Positions 1-7,043 of a stretch of 15,287 nt of DNA are shown one piece after another. Within the stretch, counting starts at the first letter, position 1; each line of letters begins with the position of its first letter. The stretch is from Thiotrichaceae bacterium (lineage in GTDB: Bacteria; Pseudomonadota; Gammaproteobacteria; Thiotrichales; Thiotrichaceae). Both the position numbers and the translations under genes were made by a program. The DNA lies in assembly GCA_024762625.1 (NCBI GenBank), contig JANTHA010000013.1, positions 1 to 15,287 of the forward strand, read 5' to 3'. The notes under the pieces were generated by a model. It saw only the letters and a program-made list of their open reading frames with translations. It did no database searches and was not told where the DNA came from.

Positions 1-96
1 CAAAAATACCAAGATATTGCCTTGCCAATGGGCGAAGTTTATCATTTGTTTCAGTTAATAAAGGCACGGTTTTATTTTTTCACCCCATTGAAATAA
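1..96 (+). CDS. Possible 3' end of a truncated upstream gene (unknown)
   Basis: An open frame enters from the left edge and runs 31 codons to a TAA at 94-96. The peptide reads plausibly (it includes ALPMGEVYHLFQLIKARF), but a 31-codon open frame can occur by chance and I recognise no family. The DNA after it (97-209) is AT-rich with no further gene, which fits an intergenic region following a stop. Without the upstream sequence this is only a possible partial gene. Confidence 0.3.
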   Translation, partial: QKYQDIALPMGEVYHLFQLIKARFYFFTPLK

Positions 97-209
97 ACAA
101 GCTTCATTGCGCCTAATGTATTGGCAAAATCAGTAACAGGCCTTACATTTCTTGTTCGCAAGTAGTTGGTAATTTTTCTTAATGTTTAAAATAACTCAAA
201 TAAAGTAAC
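97..209. other. AT-rich intergenic stretch, nothing firm
   Basis: This stretch lies between the possible gene tail at the left edge and the stop codon of the minus-strand membrane protein. It contains a short direct repeat, TAACTCAAA at 192-200 and again near 206-214. I see no hairpin followed by a T-run in either direction, so I call no terminator, and no RNA gene is visible. Confidence 0.4.
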
Positions 210-773
210 TCAAAGTTTTCTATTTACCAGCGTTTTCAAACGCCGATACGTCGCCTGCACCTTGTTTTTAACGAAATCCATGATAAGGCTTTTATCGCTG
301 CTCAGTTTTTGTTTCAAATAGTCTTTTAATCTGGCGCTCAGCGCCTTGATGCGCGCGTAGATGTCCGAATGCGTGATGATGTCGATAAAGCGCATCACCA
401 GTTGGTAGGCGCGCTTAAACCACTCAAATTCCATGAGTTTGTGACGCGTGGCGTTAAACAGCCAGAAGGTAAAGGCCGAAACCGGGACTTTGGCGGCATA
501 GACCACGATGCCGTGCACGACCTTGGTTTGCAGGAACAGGCTGGCGGCGAACATGCCAAGCAATTCCACCGAAACAAACAGCAGCACAAAAATAATCAGA
601 ATCAACTTGCTGTTCGCGGTTTTCAGGTAGTTTTCGAGTTTGTGCAACAGCTTGAGCCGTGTAATAAGCCGGATGATGGGCTGGGCAAGGCGCTCCCACA
701 CCAGTTCTTCAAAGATGATGTAGCCGAGTATTATCGGCGTCAGGATGAGGTTGATGAGTCGTTGTTTAAGCAT
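210..773 (-). CDS. Conserved-looking membrane protein of unknown function
   Basis: A 187-residue protein that I cannot assign to a named family. It has a hydrophobic N-terminal segment (about residues 9-24), then an amphipathic basic stretch. Two strong membrane segments follow at about 57-81 and 84-106. The C-terminal 80 residues are rich in Lys/Arg and predicted helical, and look cytoplasmic or membrane-surface. There is no signal-peptide cleavage site, enzymatic motif or Cys cluster. Its start lies 27 bases after the stop of the endonuclease I-like gene on the same strand, so the two may be co-transcribed. No strong ribosome binding site precedes the ATG. Composition and the membrane pattern support a real gene over the antisense frames. 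Confidence 0.72.
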   Translation of the reverse strand: MLKQRLINLILTPIILGYIIFEELVWERLAQPIIRLITRLKLLHKLENYLKTANSKLILIIFVLLFVSVELLGMFAASLFLQTKVVHGIVVYAAKVPVSAFTFWLFNATRHKLMEFEWFKRAYQLVMRFIDIITHSDIYARIKALSARLKDYLKQKLSSDKSLIMDFVKNKVQATYRRLKTLVNRKL

Positions 774-800
774 TGATGATCAATCCGCTCAGCAGTTGTT

Positions 801-1427
801 TCATACGGTTTTCACCTTGCGCACTTTTTCCGGGTAGTCAATAAACAGGTTGCGCGTTCCCTGTAGCTCTTCGATCAAGTCGTTGCGGCGTTTTTCCTCC
901 TTGCTGGGCTGGTCGATTTTGTTCCAGTAGGCGAGTGTTTTCGCCTGTTTTGAAAATAATTTAAGCTGGTAGGCGTCGGCCATGTAAAACATGCAGCGCG
1001 CCACTTCTCCCTGGCTGGCGGGCGCAGGTTCAATCAGGTTGTATTTGCTGTTGATTTCAAAATCAAATTCGGGGAATACGCGCAATTCGCCCTTGATGAC
1101 GCCAAAGCGGTAGCTGCTGCGCAGCATATTGAGGTCGCGGCGGCTGGGGTAAAGGTTGTGCAGATCCGATTCGATCTGGTTGAAGCGCGCTGATTTTTTA
1201 CGGCAGTCGCGCCGGTCAAAGCACTGTTTGTGTTTTGCCAAATCCTTTATTACCCATGCCATTGGAAATACATGTTCGACATTGATCCAGTCGGGTTTGG
1301 TCGGGCCGAAATATTGCAGGCTGTAAAGCGTTCTTCCGCCGTCGCGGTAGACCTTGCCCCAGAACAGGCGTAGCGCTTTCTGGTAATTCCTGATTTGTGT
1401 TTGTCCGTGGTGAAGTCGTTTTGACAT
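801..1427 (-). CDS. Endonuclease I (EndA)-family nuclease without signal peptide
   Basis: A 208-residue protein of the EndA/endonuclease I family, which cuts DNA nonspecifically with a beta-beta-alpha-metal active site. Visible motifs are VEHVFP (residues 50-55, His52 the expected catalytic base), DLHNLYPS (88-95, with the metal-ligand Asn region), GEVARCMFYMAD, WNKIDQPSKEEKRRND and the C-terminal QGTRNLFIDYPEKVRKV. Known members are mostly secreted or periplasmic. Here a TAA stop lies directly before the ATG in the same frame, so the protein starts at the mature-domain helix and no signal peptide can be added. The usual Cys pair after TxY (TFYCGC in relatives) reads TLYSLQ. It diverges from a uracil-DNA glycosylase gene only 62 bases away. 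It may be cytoplasmic, or it may have lost its export signal. Confidence 0.85.
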   Translation of the reverse strand: MSKRLHHGQTQIRNYQKALRLFWGKVYRDGGRTLYSLQYFGPTKPDWINVEHVFPMAWVIKDLAKHKQCFDRRDCRKKSARFNQIESDLHNLYPSRRDLNMLRSSYRFGVIKGELRVFPEFDFEINSKYNLIEPAPASQGEVARCMFYMADAYQLKLFSKQAKTLAYWNKIDQPSKEEKRRNDLIEELQGTRNLFIDYPEKVRKVKTV

Positions 1428-1489
1428 TTATATTCGTTAAGCCCAAGGAAGCTGTTGTTTTTCATGCTGGTACAGGCATCATAGCATCT

Positions 1490-2131
1490 ATGAAAAGTCG
1501 TAAGGAACAGATTGTCAAACATCAGGAAGCATTGCGCAACTGTGCGCGATGTGAGCAGATGAGCGGGCCGTCGGTGACTTGCCAGCCTGTCGCTTCCCAA
1601 ATCATGCTGGTAGGGCAGGCGCCCGGCGACAAGGAACCAAAACTCGGCAGGCCGTTTGCCTGGACGGCGGGGAAAACGCTGTTCAAATGGTTTGAGTCCA
1701 TCGGCGTGGATGAACAGACATTTCGCAACAAGGCGTACATGGCGGCGGTCTGTCGTTGTTTTCCCGGAAAAAATCCAAAAGGCGGCGGCGACCGCGTACC
1801 GGTCAGGAACGAAATCGCCAACTGTCGCTACTGGCTGGAACAGGAATATCAGATCATGCAGCCTAAACTGATTATTCCGGTAGGCAAGCTGGCGATTACG
1901 CAATATCTCAAGGCGAACAAACTGGCCGATGTGGTAGGCCAGCAGTTTGTACTCGACAGCGAGCATCTGAACGCCGACTGCATCGCCTTGCCGCATCCCT
2001 CCGGTCTGTCCACCTGGTTTCATATGGAACCGGGCAAGACCTTGTTGCAGGATGCGCTGAAGCTGCTGGAGGCGCATCCAGTCTGGCGCGAAACGTTTAA
2101 ACGCATGTCTGATGGACAAGATAAGATATGA
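1490..2131 (+). CDS. Uracil-DNA glycosylase, family 4-like (4Fe-4S type)
   Basis: A 213-residue base-excision repair enzyme that removes uracil from DNA. The first motif is GQAPGDKEPKLGRPF, the typical family 4/5 water-activating loop followed by GRPF. The second catalytic motif is HPSGLS near the C-terminus. Four Cys lie where family 4 enzymes bind a [4Fe-4S] cluster: CARC (residues 18 and 21), one in the VCRCFPGKNP segment, and one in RNEIANC. I chose the ATG at 1490 (MKSRKEQI) because the glycosylase domain begins just after it. The longer open frame back to 1397 overlaps the divergent nuclease gene and adds sequence unlike the family. The TGA overlaps the ATG of the next transporter gene by four bases (ATGA), so the two are probably translationally coupled. 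Exact family (4 versus a related SPO1-type group) is an inference. Confidence 0.88.
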   Translation: MKSRKEQIVKHQEALRNCARCEQMSGPSVTCQPVASQIMLVGQAPGDKEPKLGRPFAWTAGKTLFKWFESIGVDEQTFRNKAYMAAVCRCFPGKNPKGGGDRVPVRNEIANCRYWLEQEYQIMQPKLIIPVGKLAITQYLKANKLADVVGQQFVLDSEHLNADCIALPHPSGLSTWFHMEPGKTLLQDALKLLEAHPVWRETFKRMSDGQDKI

Positions 2132-3000
2132 ACTGGGTCGCGCTGGCGCTGTTGTCCGCCTTTTTTCTGGCCACGGCGGATGCGCTTACAAAACGCTATT
2201 TGTCTGAGGCCCGCGCCTCTGAGATGGCGCTGATTCGCTTCGGCATATCCGGTTTTTTGCTATTGCCGCTATTGCTGATGCAGCCCTGGCCGGCGCTGGA
2301 TCTGCGCTTCTGGGGCTGGGTGCTGATGCTGATCCCGTTGGAAATCGGCGCTATGTTGCTTTACATGCGCGCGATTACAGAATCGCCGCTGACGTTGACC
2401 TTGCCGTACCTGGCCTTTACGCCTGCGTTTAATACCATCACGGGGTATCTGATACTGGGAGAAACCGTCAGCCTGATTGGTTTGCTTGGCATTCTGCTGA
2501 TTGTCGCGGGAGCCTGGCTACTGAACCTTGAAGCCGGGAAAAATGGCGTGCGACCTGACTTGATTGCGCCGTTTCGCGCCATATTTCGGCAGAAAGGCTC
2601 GCGTCTGATGTTGCTGGTCGCGGCGATTTACAGCGTTACCTCGGTGATGGGCAAGGCGGCCATGCAGCCGCCGGTCGAACCGGCCTTTTTCGGCCCGTTT
2701 TATTTTGTGGTGCTGGGTTCTGCGACATCGTTGCTGTTTCTGTTCCACGATAAAAGCGCATTCAGGGTTGCTGCAAGACACCCCTGGGCGGGTCTGTCAA
2801 TTGGCTTGATGATGGCCGGTATGGTCGTTAGCCATTTTTATGCGCTAGAAAATGCAGAAGTGGCTTACATGATCGCGGTAAAACGGATGAGCCTGCTGTT
2901 CGGCATTGTCTATGGCGCAATCTGGTTTGGCGAACAGGGGCTTACTAAAAACCTGTTCGCCGGTCTGCTGATGGTGGCTGGGGTTTATTTGATTGTTTGA
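2128..3000 (+). CDS. EamA/DMT-family 10-TM transporter
   Basis: A 290-residue inner-membrane protein of the drug/metabolite transporter superfamily. It contains about ten hydrophobic segments in two EamA repeats: roughly residues 1-140 and 155-290. Repeat 1 ends in the family-typical PYLAFTPAFNTITGYLILGETVS, and repeat 2 ends in KRMSLLFGIVYGAIWFGEQG, where the Glu in GE is the conserved position. Substrate cannot be predicted from sequence; relatives export amino acids, metabolites or drugs. Its ATG lies inside the stop of the uracil-DNA glycosylase gene. It ends four bases before the stop of convergent yadH, leaving no room for a separate terminator. Confidence 0.88.
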   Translation: MNWVALALLSAFFLATADALTKRYLSEARASEMALIRFGISGFLLLPLLLMQPWPALDLRFWGWVLMLIPLEIGAMLLYMRAITESPLTLTLPYLAFTPAFNTITGYLILGETVSLIGLLGILLIVAGAWLLNLEAGKNGVRPDLIAPFRAIFRQKGSRLMLLVAAIYSVTSVMGKAAMQPPVEPAFFGPFYFVVLGSATSLLFLFHDKSAFRVAARHPWAGLSIGLMMAGMVVSHFYALENAEVAYMIAVKRMSLLFGIVYGAIWFGEQGLTKNLFAGLLMVAGVYLIV

Positions 3001-3004
3001 TTCG

Positions 3005-3778
3005 CTAGCTGCGTATTCCCGTCCCTTTATTCAACAGCCTTAGCGCAAACAGGAACAAGGCGCCGGTAAATACGACCAGTAAACCAAAGCTGGCCAGCGG
3101 GCTGATGTCTGAAACGCCAAGTATGCCATAACGAAAGCCGTTGACCATGTAGAGAACCGGGTTGGCGAGCGAGACCCCTTGCCAGAATTCGGAAAGCATA
3201 TTGATCGAATAAAATACCCCGCCGAGGTAGGTGAGGGGTGTAAGGACAAAGGTTGGCACGATGTTGATCGCGTCAAACGTTTTGGCGTACACCGCATTGA
3301 TCAGCCCGGCAATGGAAAACAGCATGGATGTCATGGTGACGATGAGGATGGTGAACAGCAGGTGCTTGATTTCCAGGGTGGAGAAAAACAAGGATACCAG
3401 CGTGACCACCAGACCGACCATCAGACCGCGCGCCATGCCACCGCCGACATAGCCGAGCAGAATAATATAATTAGGCGTTGGCGAGATCAGCAGTTCCTGA
3501 ATATTGCCGTGCAGCTTGGCGCTAAAAAAGGAAGAAACCACGTTGGAGTAGGAGTTGGTGATCACCGCCATCATGATCAGGCCGGGGATGATGTAGTCGA
3601 TGTATTTGAAGCCGTCCATCTCGCCGATCGCCTTGCCGATCAGATTGCCGAAAATGATAAAATATAGCGACATGGTAATCGCAGGCGGCAGGATGGTTTG
3701 AATCCAGATGCGTGAAAAGCGCAGAATTTCCTTGATCAGGATGGTTTTCAGCGCCGTGAGTTTCTGGCCTGTATTCAT
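3005..3778 (-). CDS. yadH: ABC-2 type transporter permease, YadH family
   Basis: A 257-residue membrane component of an ABC exporter, nearly the length of E. coli YadH (256). Family-specific stretches are easy to recognise: RIWIQTILPPAITMSLYFII, FGNLIGKAIG, YIDYIIPGLIMMAVITNSYS, GYVGGGMARGL and FVLTPLTYLGGVFYS. It has six membrane segments in the ABC-2 arrangement. Its ATG overlaps the TGA of yadG by four bases, so the pair is made together and presumably forms a homodimeric permease with two YadG subunits. The substrate of YadGH is not established. The stop lies four bases from that of the facing EamA gene. Confidence 0.93.
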   Translation of the reverse strand: MNTGQKLTALKTILIKEILRFSRIWIQTILPPAITMSLYFIIFGNLIGKAIGEMDGFKYIDYIIPGLIMMAVITNSYSNVVSSFFSAKLHGNIQELLISPTPNYIILLGYVGGGMARGLMVGLVVTLVSLFFSTLEIKHLLFTILIVTMTSMLFSIAGLINAVYAKTFDAINIVPTFVLTPLTYLGGVFYSINMLSEFWQGVSLANPVLYMVNGFRYGILGVSDISPLASFGLLVVFTGALFLFALRLLNKGTGIRS

Positions 3779-4737
3779 GCATCCGCCTCCCGTCTGTTAT
3801 CCTTTTTTTGTGTGTTATCGCCTTCAACCATATTCATAAAAAGTTCTTCCAGACGGTTGCTTTTATTGCGCATACTCATGACTTTGAGGCCGTGTTCATC
3901 CAGTTTTTCAAACATGAAATTCAGGGAGCGGCTCTTGTCCAGTTCGACTTCCAGTGTGTGTTCATCGCGTTGCCTGATGAGTAGGTCTTCGATTGTCGGC
4001 GTCGCAGACAAAGGCTCTTTCAAATCCAGCACAAAGGTTTCGGTGTGTAGTTTCGCCAGCAGTTGTTTCATGCTGGTGTTTTCGATCACTTCGCCATGAT
4101 TGATAATCGCGATGTTGCGACACAGGCTTTCGGCTTCGTCAAGATAATGGGTGGTGAGTATAATCGTGGTTCCAGCCTCGTTGAGCCGCGTGAGCAGCTC
4201 CCACATGGAGCGGCGGATTTCGATATCGACGCCTGCAGTCGGCTCATCCAGAATCAGCAGTTTGGGGCTGTGAATCAGCGCGCGCGCGATCATCAGGCGG
4301 CGTTTCATTCCGCCGGACAGGTTTTTGGCGATGTCTCGGCGTTTTTCCCATAAACCCAGCAATTTCAGGAGTTCTTCTGCGCGTTGTTTCGCCTGGGCGC
4401 GTTCTATGCCGTAATAGCCGCCCTGGTTGATGATAATCTCGTAAATCGGTTCGAAAATATTAAAATTAAATTCCTGCGGCACCAGTCCGATCAGTTGTTT
4501 GACCTGTTCGCGCTCGTTGTCAAGATCATGACCGAATACTTCCACTTCGCCGGATGTCTTGTTGATCAACGATGCAATGACGCCAATGGTGGTGGACTTG
4601 CCCGCGCCGTTAGCGCCCAGCAGCGCAAAAAAGTCGCCCTGTTGTACTTCCAGGTCTATCCCCTTGAGTGCGACGAAACGGTTGTCGTAGGTTTTTTTCA
4701 GATTGCGGATTTTAAGCGCAGGTATATTTTGAGTCAT
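3775..4737 (-). CDS. yadG: ABC transporter ATP-binding protein, YadG family
   Basis: A 320-residue ATPase that powers the YadH permease. Motifs in order are Walker A GANGAGKST (residues 41-49), Q-loop VPQE (86-89), signature LSGGM (140-144), Walker B LLILDEPTAGVD (160-171) and H-loop TTH (195-197). A 90-residue C-terminal extension is typical of ABC-2 type drug/polysaccharide exporters. I chose the ATG at 4737 (MTQNIPALKIRNLKK) because the ABC domain starts right there; the in-frame extension to 4806 runs into the divergent yhbQ gene and has no homologous character. The ribosome binding site is weak. A TATAGA sits only a few bases before the ATG, so transcription may begin very near the start codon. 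Confidence 0.93.
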   Translation of the reverse strand: MTQNIPALKIRNLKKTYDNRFVALKGIDLEVQQGDFFALLGANGAGKSTTIGVIASLINKTSGEVEVFGHDLDNEREQVKQLIGLVPQEFNFNIFEPIYEIIINQGGYYGIERAQAKQRAEELLKLLGLWEKRRDIAKNLSGGMKRRLMIARALIHSPKLLILDEPTAGVDIEIRRSMWELLTRLNEAGTTIILTTHYLDEAESLCRNIAIINHGEVIENTSMKQLLAKLHTETFVLDLKEPLSATPTIEDLLIRQRDEHTLEVELDKSRSLNFMFEKLDEHGLKVMSMRNKSNRLEELFMNMVEGDNTQKKDNRREADA

Positions 4738-4777
4738 TGATCTATAGTGTGGTAAGTTTGCAGTAAATTCAATGCGT

Positions 4778-4783
4778 AAGAGG
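4778..4783 (+). promoter_or_regulatory. Ribosome binding site deciding the TTG start of yhbQ
   Basis: AAGAGG lies five bases before TTG at 4789. The first in-frame ATG (4819) would cut off the WFVY strand of the GIY-YIG fold, so this purine-rich site supports the TTG as the true start. Confidence 0.6.
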
Positions 4784-4788
4784 TTATT

Positions 4789-5091
4789 TTGACAGAATCC
4801 ACCCACTGGTTTGTCTACATGCTGCGTTGCGCCGATAACAGCCTGTACACCGGCATCACCACCGACGTGTTACGCCGCATCGCCGAACACAACGGCCTGG
4901 GCGCAAAGGGTGCGGGCGCAAAATACACGCGCATGCGTCAGCCGGTCGAACTGGTTTATCAGGAGTGTCTGGCCAACCGTTCACAAGCGGGAAAGCGCGA
5001 GTTTGCGCTGAAACGTCTAACTAAAGCGCAAAAAGAACAACTTGTACGGCAGGCAACTGGCTCTGTTCCGGGCATGCAGTTAGATGGCTAG
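4789..5091 (+). CDS. yhbQ: GIY-YIG domain protein, YhbQ/UPF0213 family
   Basis: A 100-residue single-domain GIY-YIG protein. The motif halves read VYML (residues 9-12) and YTGIT (20-24), followed by the conserved Arg of DVLRRIAEHN and the KYT segment. The C-terminal GKREFALKRLTKAQKEQLV is typical of the YhbQ/UPF0213 group. Such proteins are thought to act on DNA (E. coli YhbQ has been linked to damaged DNA), but the cellular role is not settled. It starts with TTG, backed by a good ribosome binding site. The 3' end overlaps zapE by eight bases, making it the first gene of a four-gene run to ppsA. It diverges from yadG across a 51-base gap that must hold both promoters. Confidence 0.88.
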   Translation: MTESTHWFVYMLRCADNSLYTGITTDVLRRIAEHNGLGAKGAGAKYTRMRQPVELVYQECLANRSQAGKREFALKRLTKAQKEQLVRQATGSVPGMQLDG

Positions 5092-6148
5092 CGGGCGAAT
5101 GCAACAGACTTATCAATCGCTTGTCGCCAACGGGAAGTTACAGGCCGATGCGACGCAGGCGCAGGCTATTGAGCTGTTGCAGGAAATCAGCCGTCAGTTA
5201 CAGGCGCAGTCAAGCGACGCAAGGGAAATCGTCAAGGGGGCTTACCTTTGGGGCGATGTCGGGCGCGGCAAAACCTGGCTGATGGATTTATTCTTTGAGA
5301 GCCTGGATATCGGCTCTAAGCAGCGTCTACACTATCATCAGTTCATGGAAAATGTGCATCAGGCGCTGGCGAACTTGCCAGCACAGTCCGACCCGCTGAA
5401 TTATCTCTCCGCTGATATGGCGCGCCGCTACCGGGTGATTTGTCTGGATGAGTTTCATGTCATGGATATTGCCGATGCGGTGATGCTGCATGGCTTGCTG
5501 CGCGGTCTGTTTGCTAACGGAGTCGCCTTGATCACGACGTCTAACCGGCCGCCGGATGAGCTGTATAAGAACGGCACGCACCGCGAGCGTTTTCTACCCG
5601 CGATTGAATTACTCAAACAAAATACCACGGTGTTTCATCTGGATGGCATTAAAGATTACCGCTTGAATCGCAACATTGAAGACAATGTGTTTTTGACCGG
5701 GGAGGCTGAACAGCATCAGTCCATTCTGGCGCAACAGTTTGAGCGGATAGCTGAAGGGCAGGCGGTCAGCCTTCAGCCAGTCGTGATTTATGGCCGCGAA
5801 ATCAGCGTGATCAAATCAACAGATTCCGTTATCTGGTTCGACTTTGACACCCTGTGCCGCGGGCCGCGCTCCAGCAGCGATTATATTGAGATCGCCCGAC
5901 GCTACAAAAGCGTGATTCTTTCGGGTATTCCGCAACTGTTCGTCGGCGAAGAAGGCCCGGCCAGACGTTTTCTCAATTTAGTTGATGAATTTTACGACCA
6001 ACATGTATTTTTACTACTATCATCAGATGTAAGTCTGGATCAAATCTATCAGGGCGAATTGCTGACATTTGAATTCAAGCGCGCCCTGAGTCGACTGGAT
6101 GAGATGCAGAGTCGATCTTATTGGCGCAACTATTGGGAAGACGGTTGA
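5084..6148 (+). CDS. zapE: Cell division protein ZapE (AFG1-like ATPase)
   Basis: A 354-residue P-loop ATPase of the AFG1/ZapE family, which associates with the division ring in E. coli and affects FtsZ bundling. Walker A is GDVGRGKT (residues 57-64) after KGAYLW. HYHQFMENVH (83-92) is the family signature, Walker B is VICLDEFHVMD (118-128), and TTSNRPPDELYKNG (151-164) is the sensor/arginine region. Length matches the family (about 375). The ATG at 5084 lies inside the end of yhbQ; a second in-frame ATG at 5099 is possible. Its TGA overlaps the likely TTG start of ppsR. I see no frameshift or missing motif. Confidence 0.93.
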   Translation: MASGRMQQTYQSLVANGKLQADATQAQAIELLQEISRQLQAQSSDAREIVKGAYLWGDVGRGKTWLMDLFFESLDIGSKQRLHYHQFMENVHQALANLPAQSDPLNYLSADMARRYRVICLDEFHVMDIADAVMLHGLLRGLFANGVALITTSNRPPDELYKNGTHRERFLPAIELLKQNTTVFHLDGIKDYRLNRNIEDNVFLTGEAEQHQSILAQQFERIAEGQAVSLQPVVIYGREISVIKSTDSVIWFDFDTLCRGPRSSSDYIEIARRYKSVILSGIPQLFVGEEGPARRFLNLVDEFYDQHVFLLLSSDVSLDQIYQGELLTFEFKRALSRLDEMQSRSYWRNYWEDG

Positions 6149-7032
6149 AAAACAAGCCGCAACGCACTGTTTTTTTTGTTTCGGAAAGCACCGGCATTAC
6201 CGCCGAAACGCTGGGGCATAGCTTGCTGTCGCAATTCCCTGATATTGAGTTCAGCTACCGCCATCGTCCTTTTGTGGATAATCTCGAAAAGGCGCAGGCG
6301 CTACTGGATGAAATCGCGGCAGTCGCGTCCCACGATGGCGAGCAGCCGCTGGTGTTCGCCACCATGCCGATTGCCGAAATCAATGCGCGATTGCAGAAAT
6401 GCGGGCGACAGGGCGGTTGTCTGTATTACGAAATTTTTGAAAATTATCTGAAAAAACTGTCCAAAGACCTGAATACCGAGCCCAGCCATGAATCCGGCAT
6501 CAGCCATGGCTGGGGCAATCAGAAATCCTACGATACCCGCATTGATGCGCTGAACTATACCATTACCCACGACGACGCCATGGTGATGAAAAACCTGGAT
6601 GAGGCCGATGTGATTATCGTTGGCCTGTCGCGTTCGGGTAAAACGCCCACCTCGCTTTATCTGGCGCTCAAATACGGCATCAAGGCCGCCAATTACCCGA
6701 TTACAGAAGATGATTTTGAGCGGCATGATCTGCCCAATGTGTTAATAGAGAACCGCGACAAACTGGTGGCGACCACCATTAGCGCGCAGCGGCTGCATCA
6801 GATTCGCGAAAAAAGGCGGCCGGATAGTCATTATTCGGCGCTCAGCACCTGCCAGTCGGAAATCAAGAAGGCGCAGGCCTTGTATGCGCGTTATAACCTG
6901 ACGCCGCTGGATGTGACCACGCAATCGGTCGAAGAACTGGCGACCCTGATTGTCAAGAAAATGCATTTGACCCCGCGCCAATACGCTTCATCGAATATGC
7001 GTACAAACAACACAGACCCTGAAGCAGAATAG
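6145..7032 (+). CDS. ppsR: PEP synthase regulatory protein (bifunctional kinase/pyrophosphorylase)
   Basis: A 295-residue DUF299 protein. It uses ADP to phosphorylate a Thr of PEP synthase and inactivate it, and reverses this by phosphorolysis. The N-terminus ([24 protein letters not shown]) and P-loop [11 protein letters not shown] (starting at residue 160), then [15 protein letters not shown], match the family closely. I prefer the TTG at 6145, giving [16 protein letters not shown], which aligns with the E. coli start. It overlaps the zapE stop as TTGA and has GGGAAG upstream. In-frame TTGs at 6121 and 6133 are alternatives, and no ATG exists before the domain. The gene sits 11 bases before ppsA, its target, so the two are very likely co-expressed. 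Confidence 0.94.
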   Translation: MKNKPQRTVFFVSESTGITAETLGHSLLSQFPDIEFSYRHRPFVDNLEKAQALLDEIAAVASHDGEQPLVFATMPIAEINARLQKCGRQGGCLYYEIFENYLKKLSKDLNTEPSHESGISHGWGNQKSYDTRIDALNYTITHDDAMVMKNLDEADVIIVGLSRSGKTPTSLYLALKYGIKAANYPITEDDFERHDLPNVLIENRDKLVATTISAQRLHQIREKRRPDSHYSALSTCQSEIKKAQALYARYNLTPLDVTTQSVEELATLIVKKMHLTPRQYASSNMRTNNTDPEAE

Positions 7033-7043
7033 GATTAATCAAT

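Noticed and set aside
1421..1449. TTGACA at 1421 as a -35 box for the glycosylase gene
   Set aside because: No -10-like hexamer lies 16-18 bases downstream. The TTGACA partly overlaps the nuclease start codon and is probably coincidental.
1250..2119. 289-codon minus-strand open frame, longer than the glycosylase it overlaps
   Set aside because: The plus strand encodes clear uracil-DNA glycosylase motifs (GQAPGDKEP, HPSGLS, four Cys). The minus frame has shadow-type composition and also overlaps the endonuclease gene.
3001..3004. Terminator between the converging EamA gene and yadH
   Set aside because: Only four bases separate the two stops and no hairpin with a T-run is visible on either side.
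3179..3667. 162-codon plus-strand frame inside yadH
   Set aside because: It is antisense to an unmistakable YadH permease and its product is an unstructured His/Gln/Asp-rich string typical of shadow frames.
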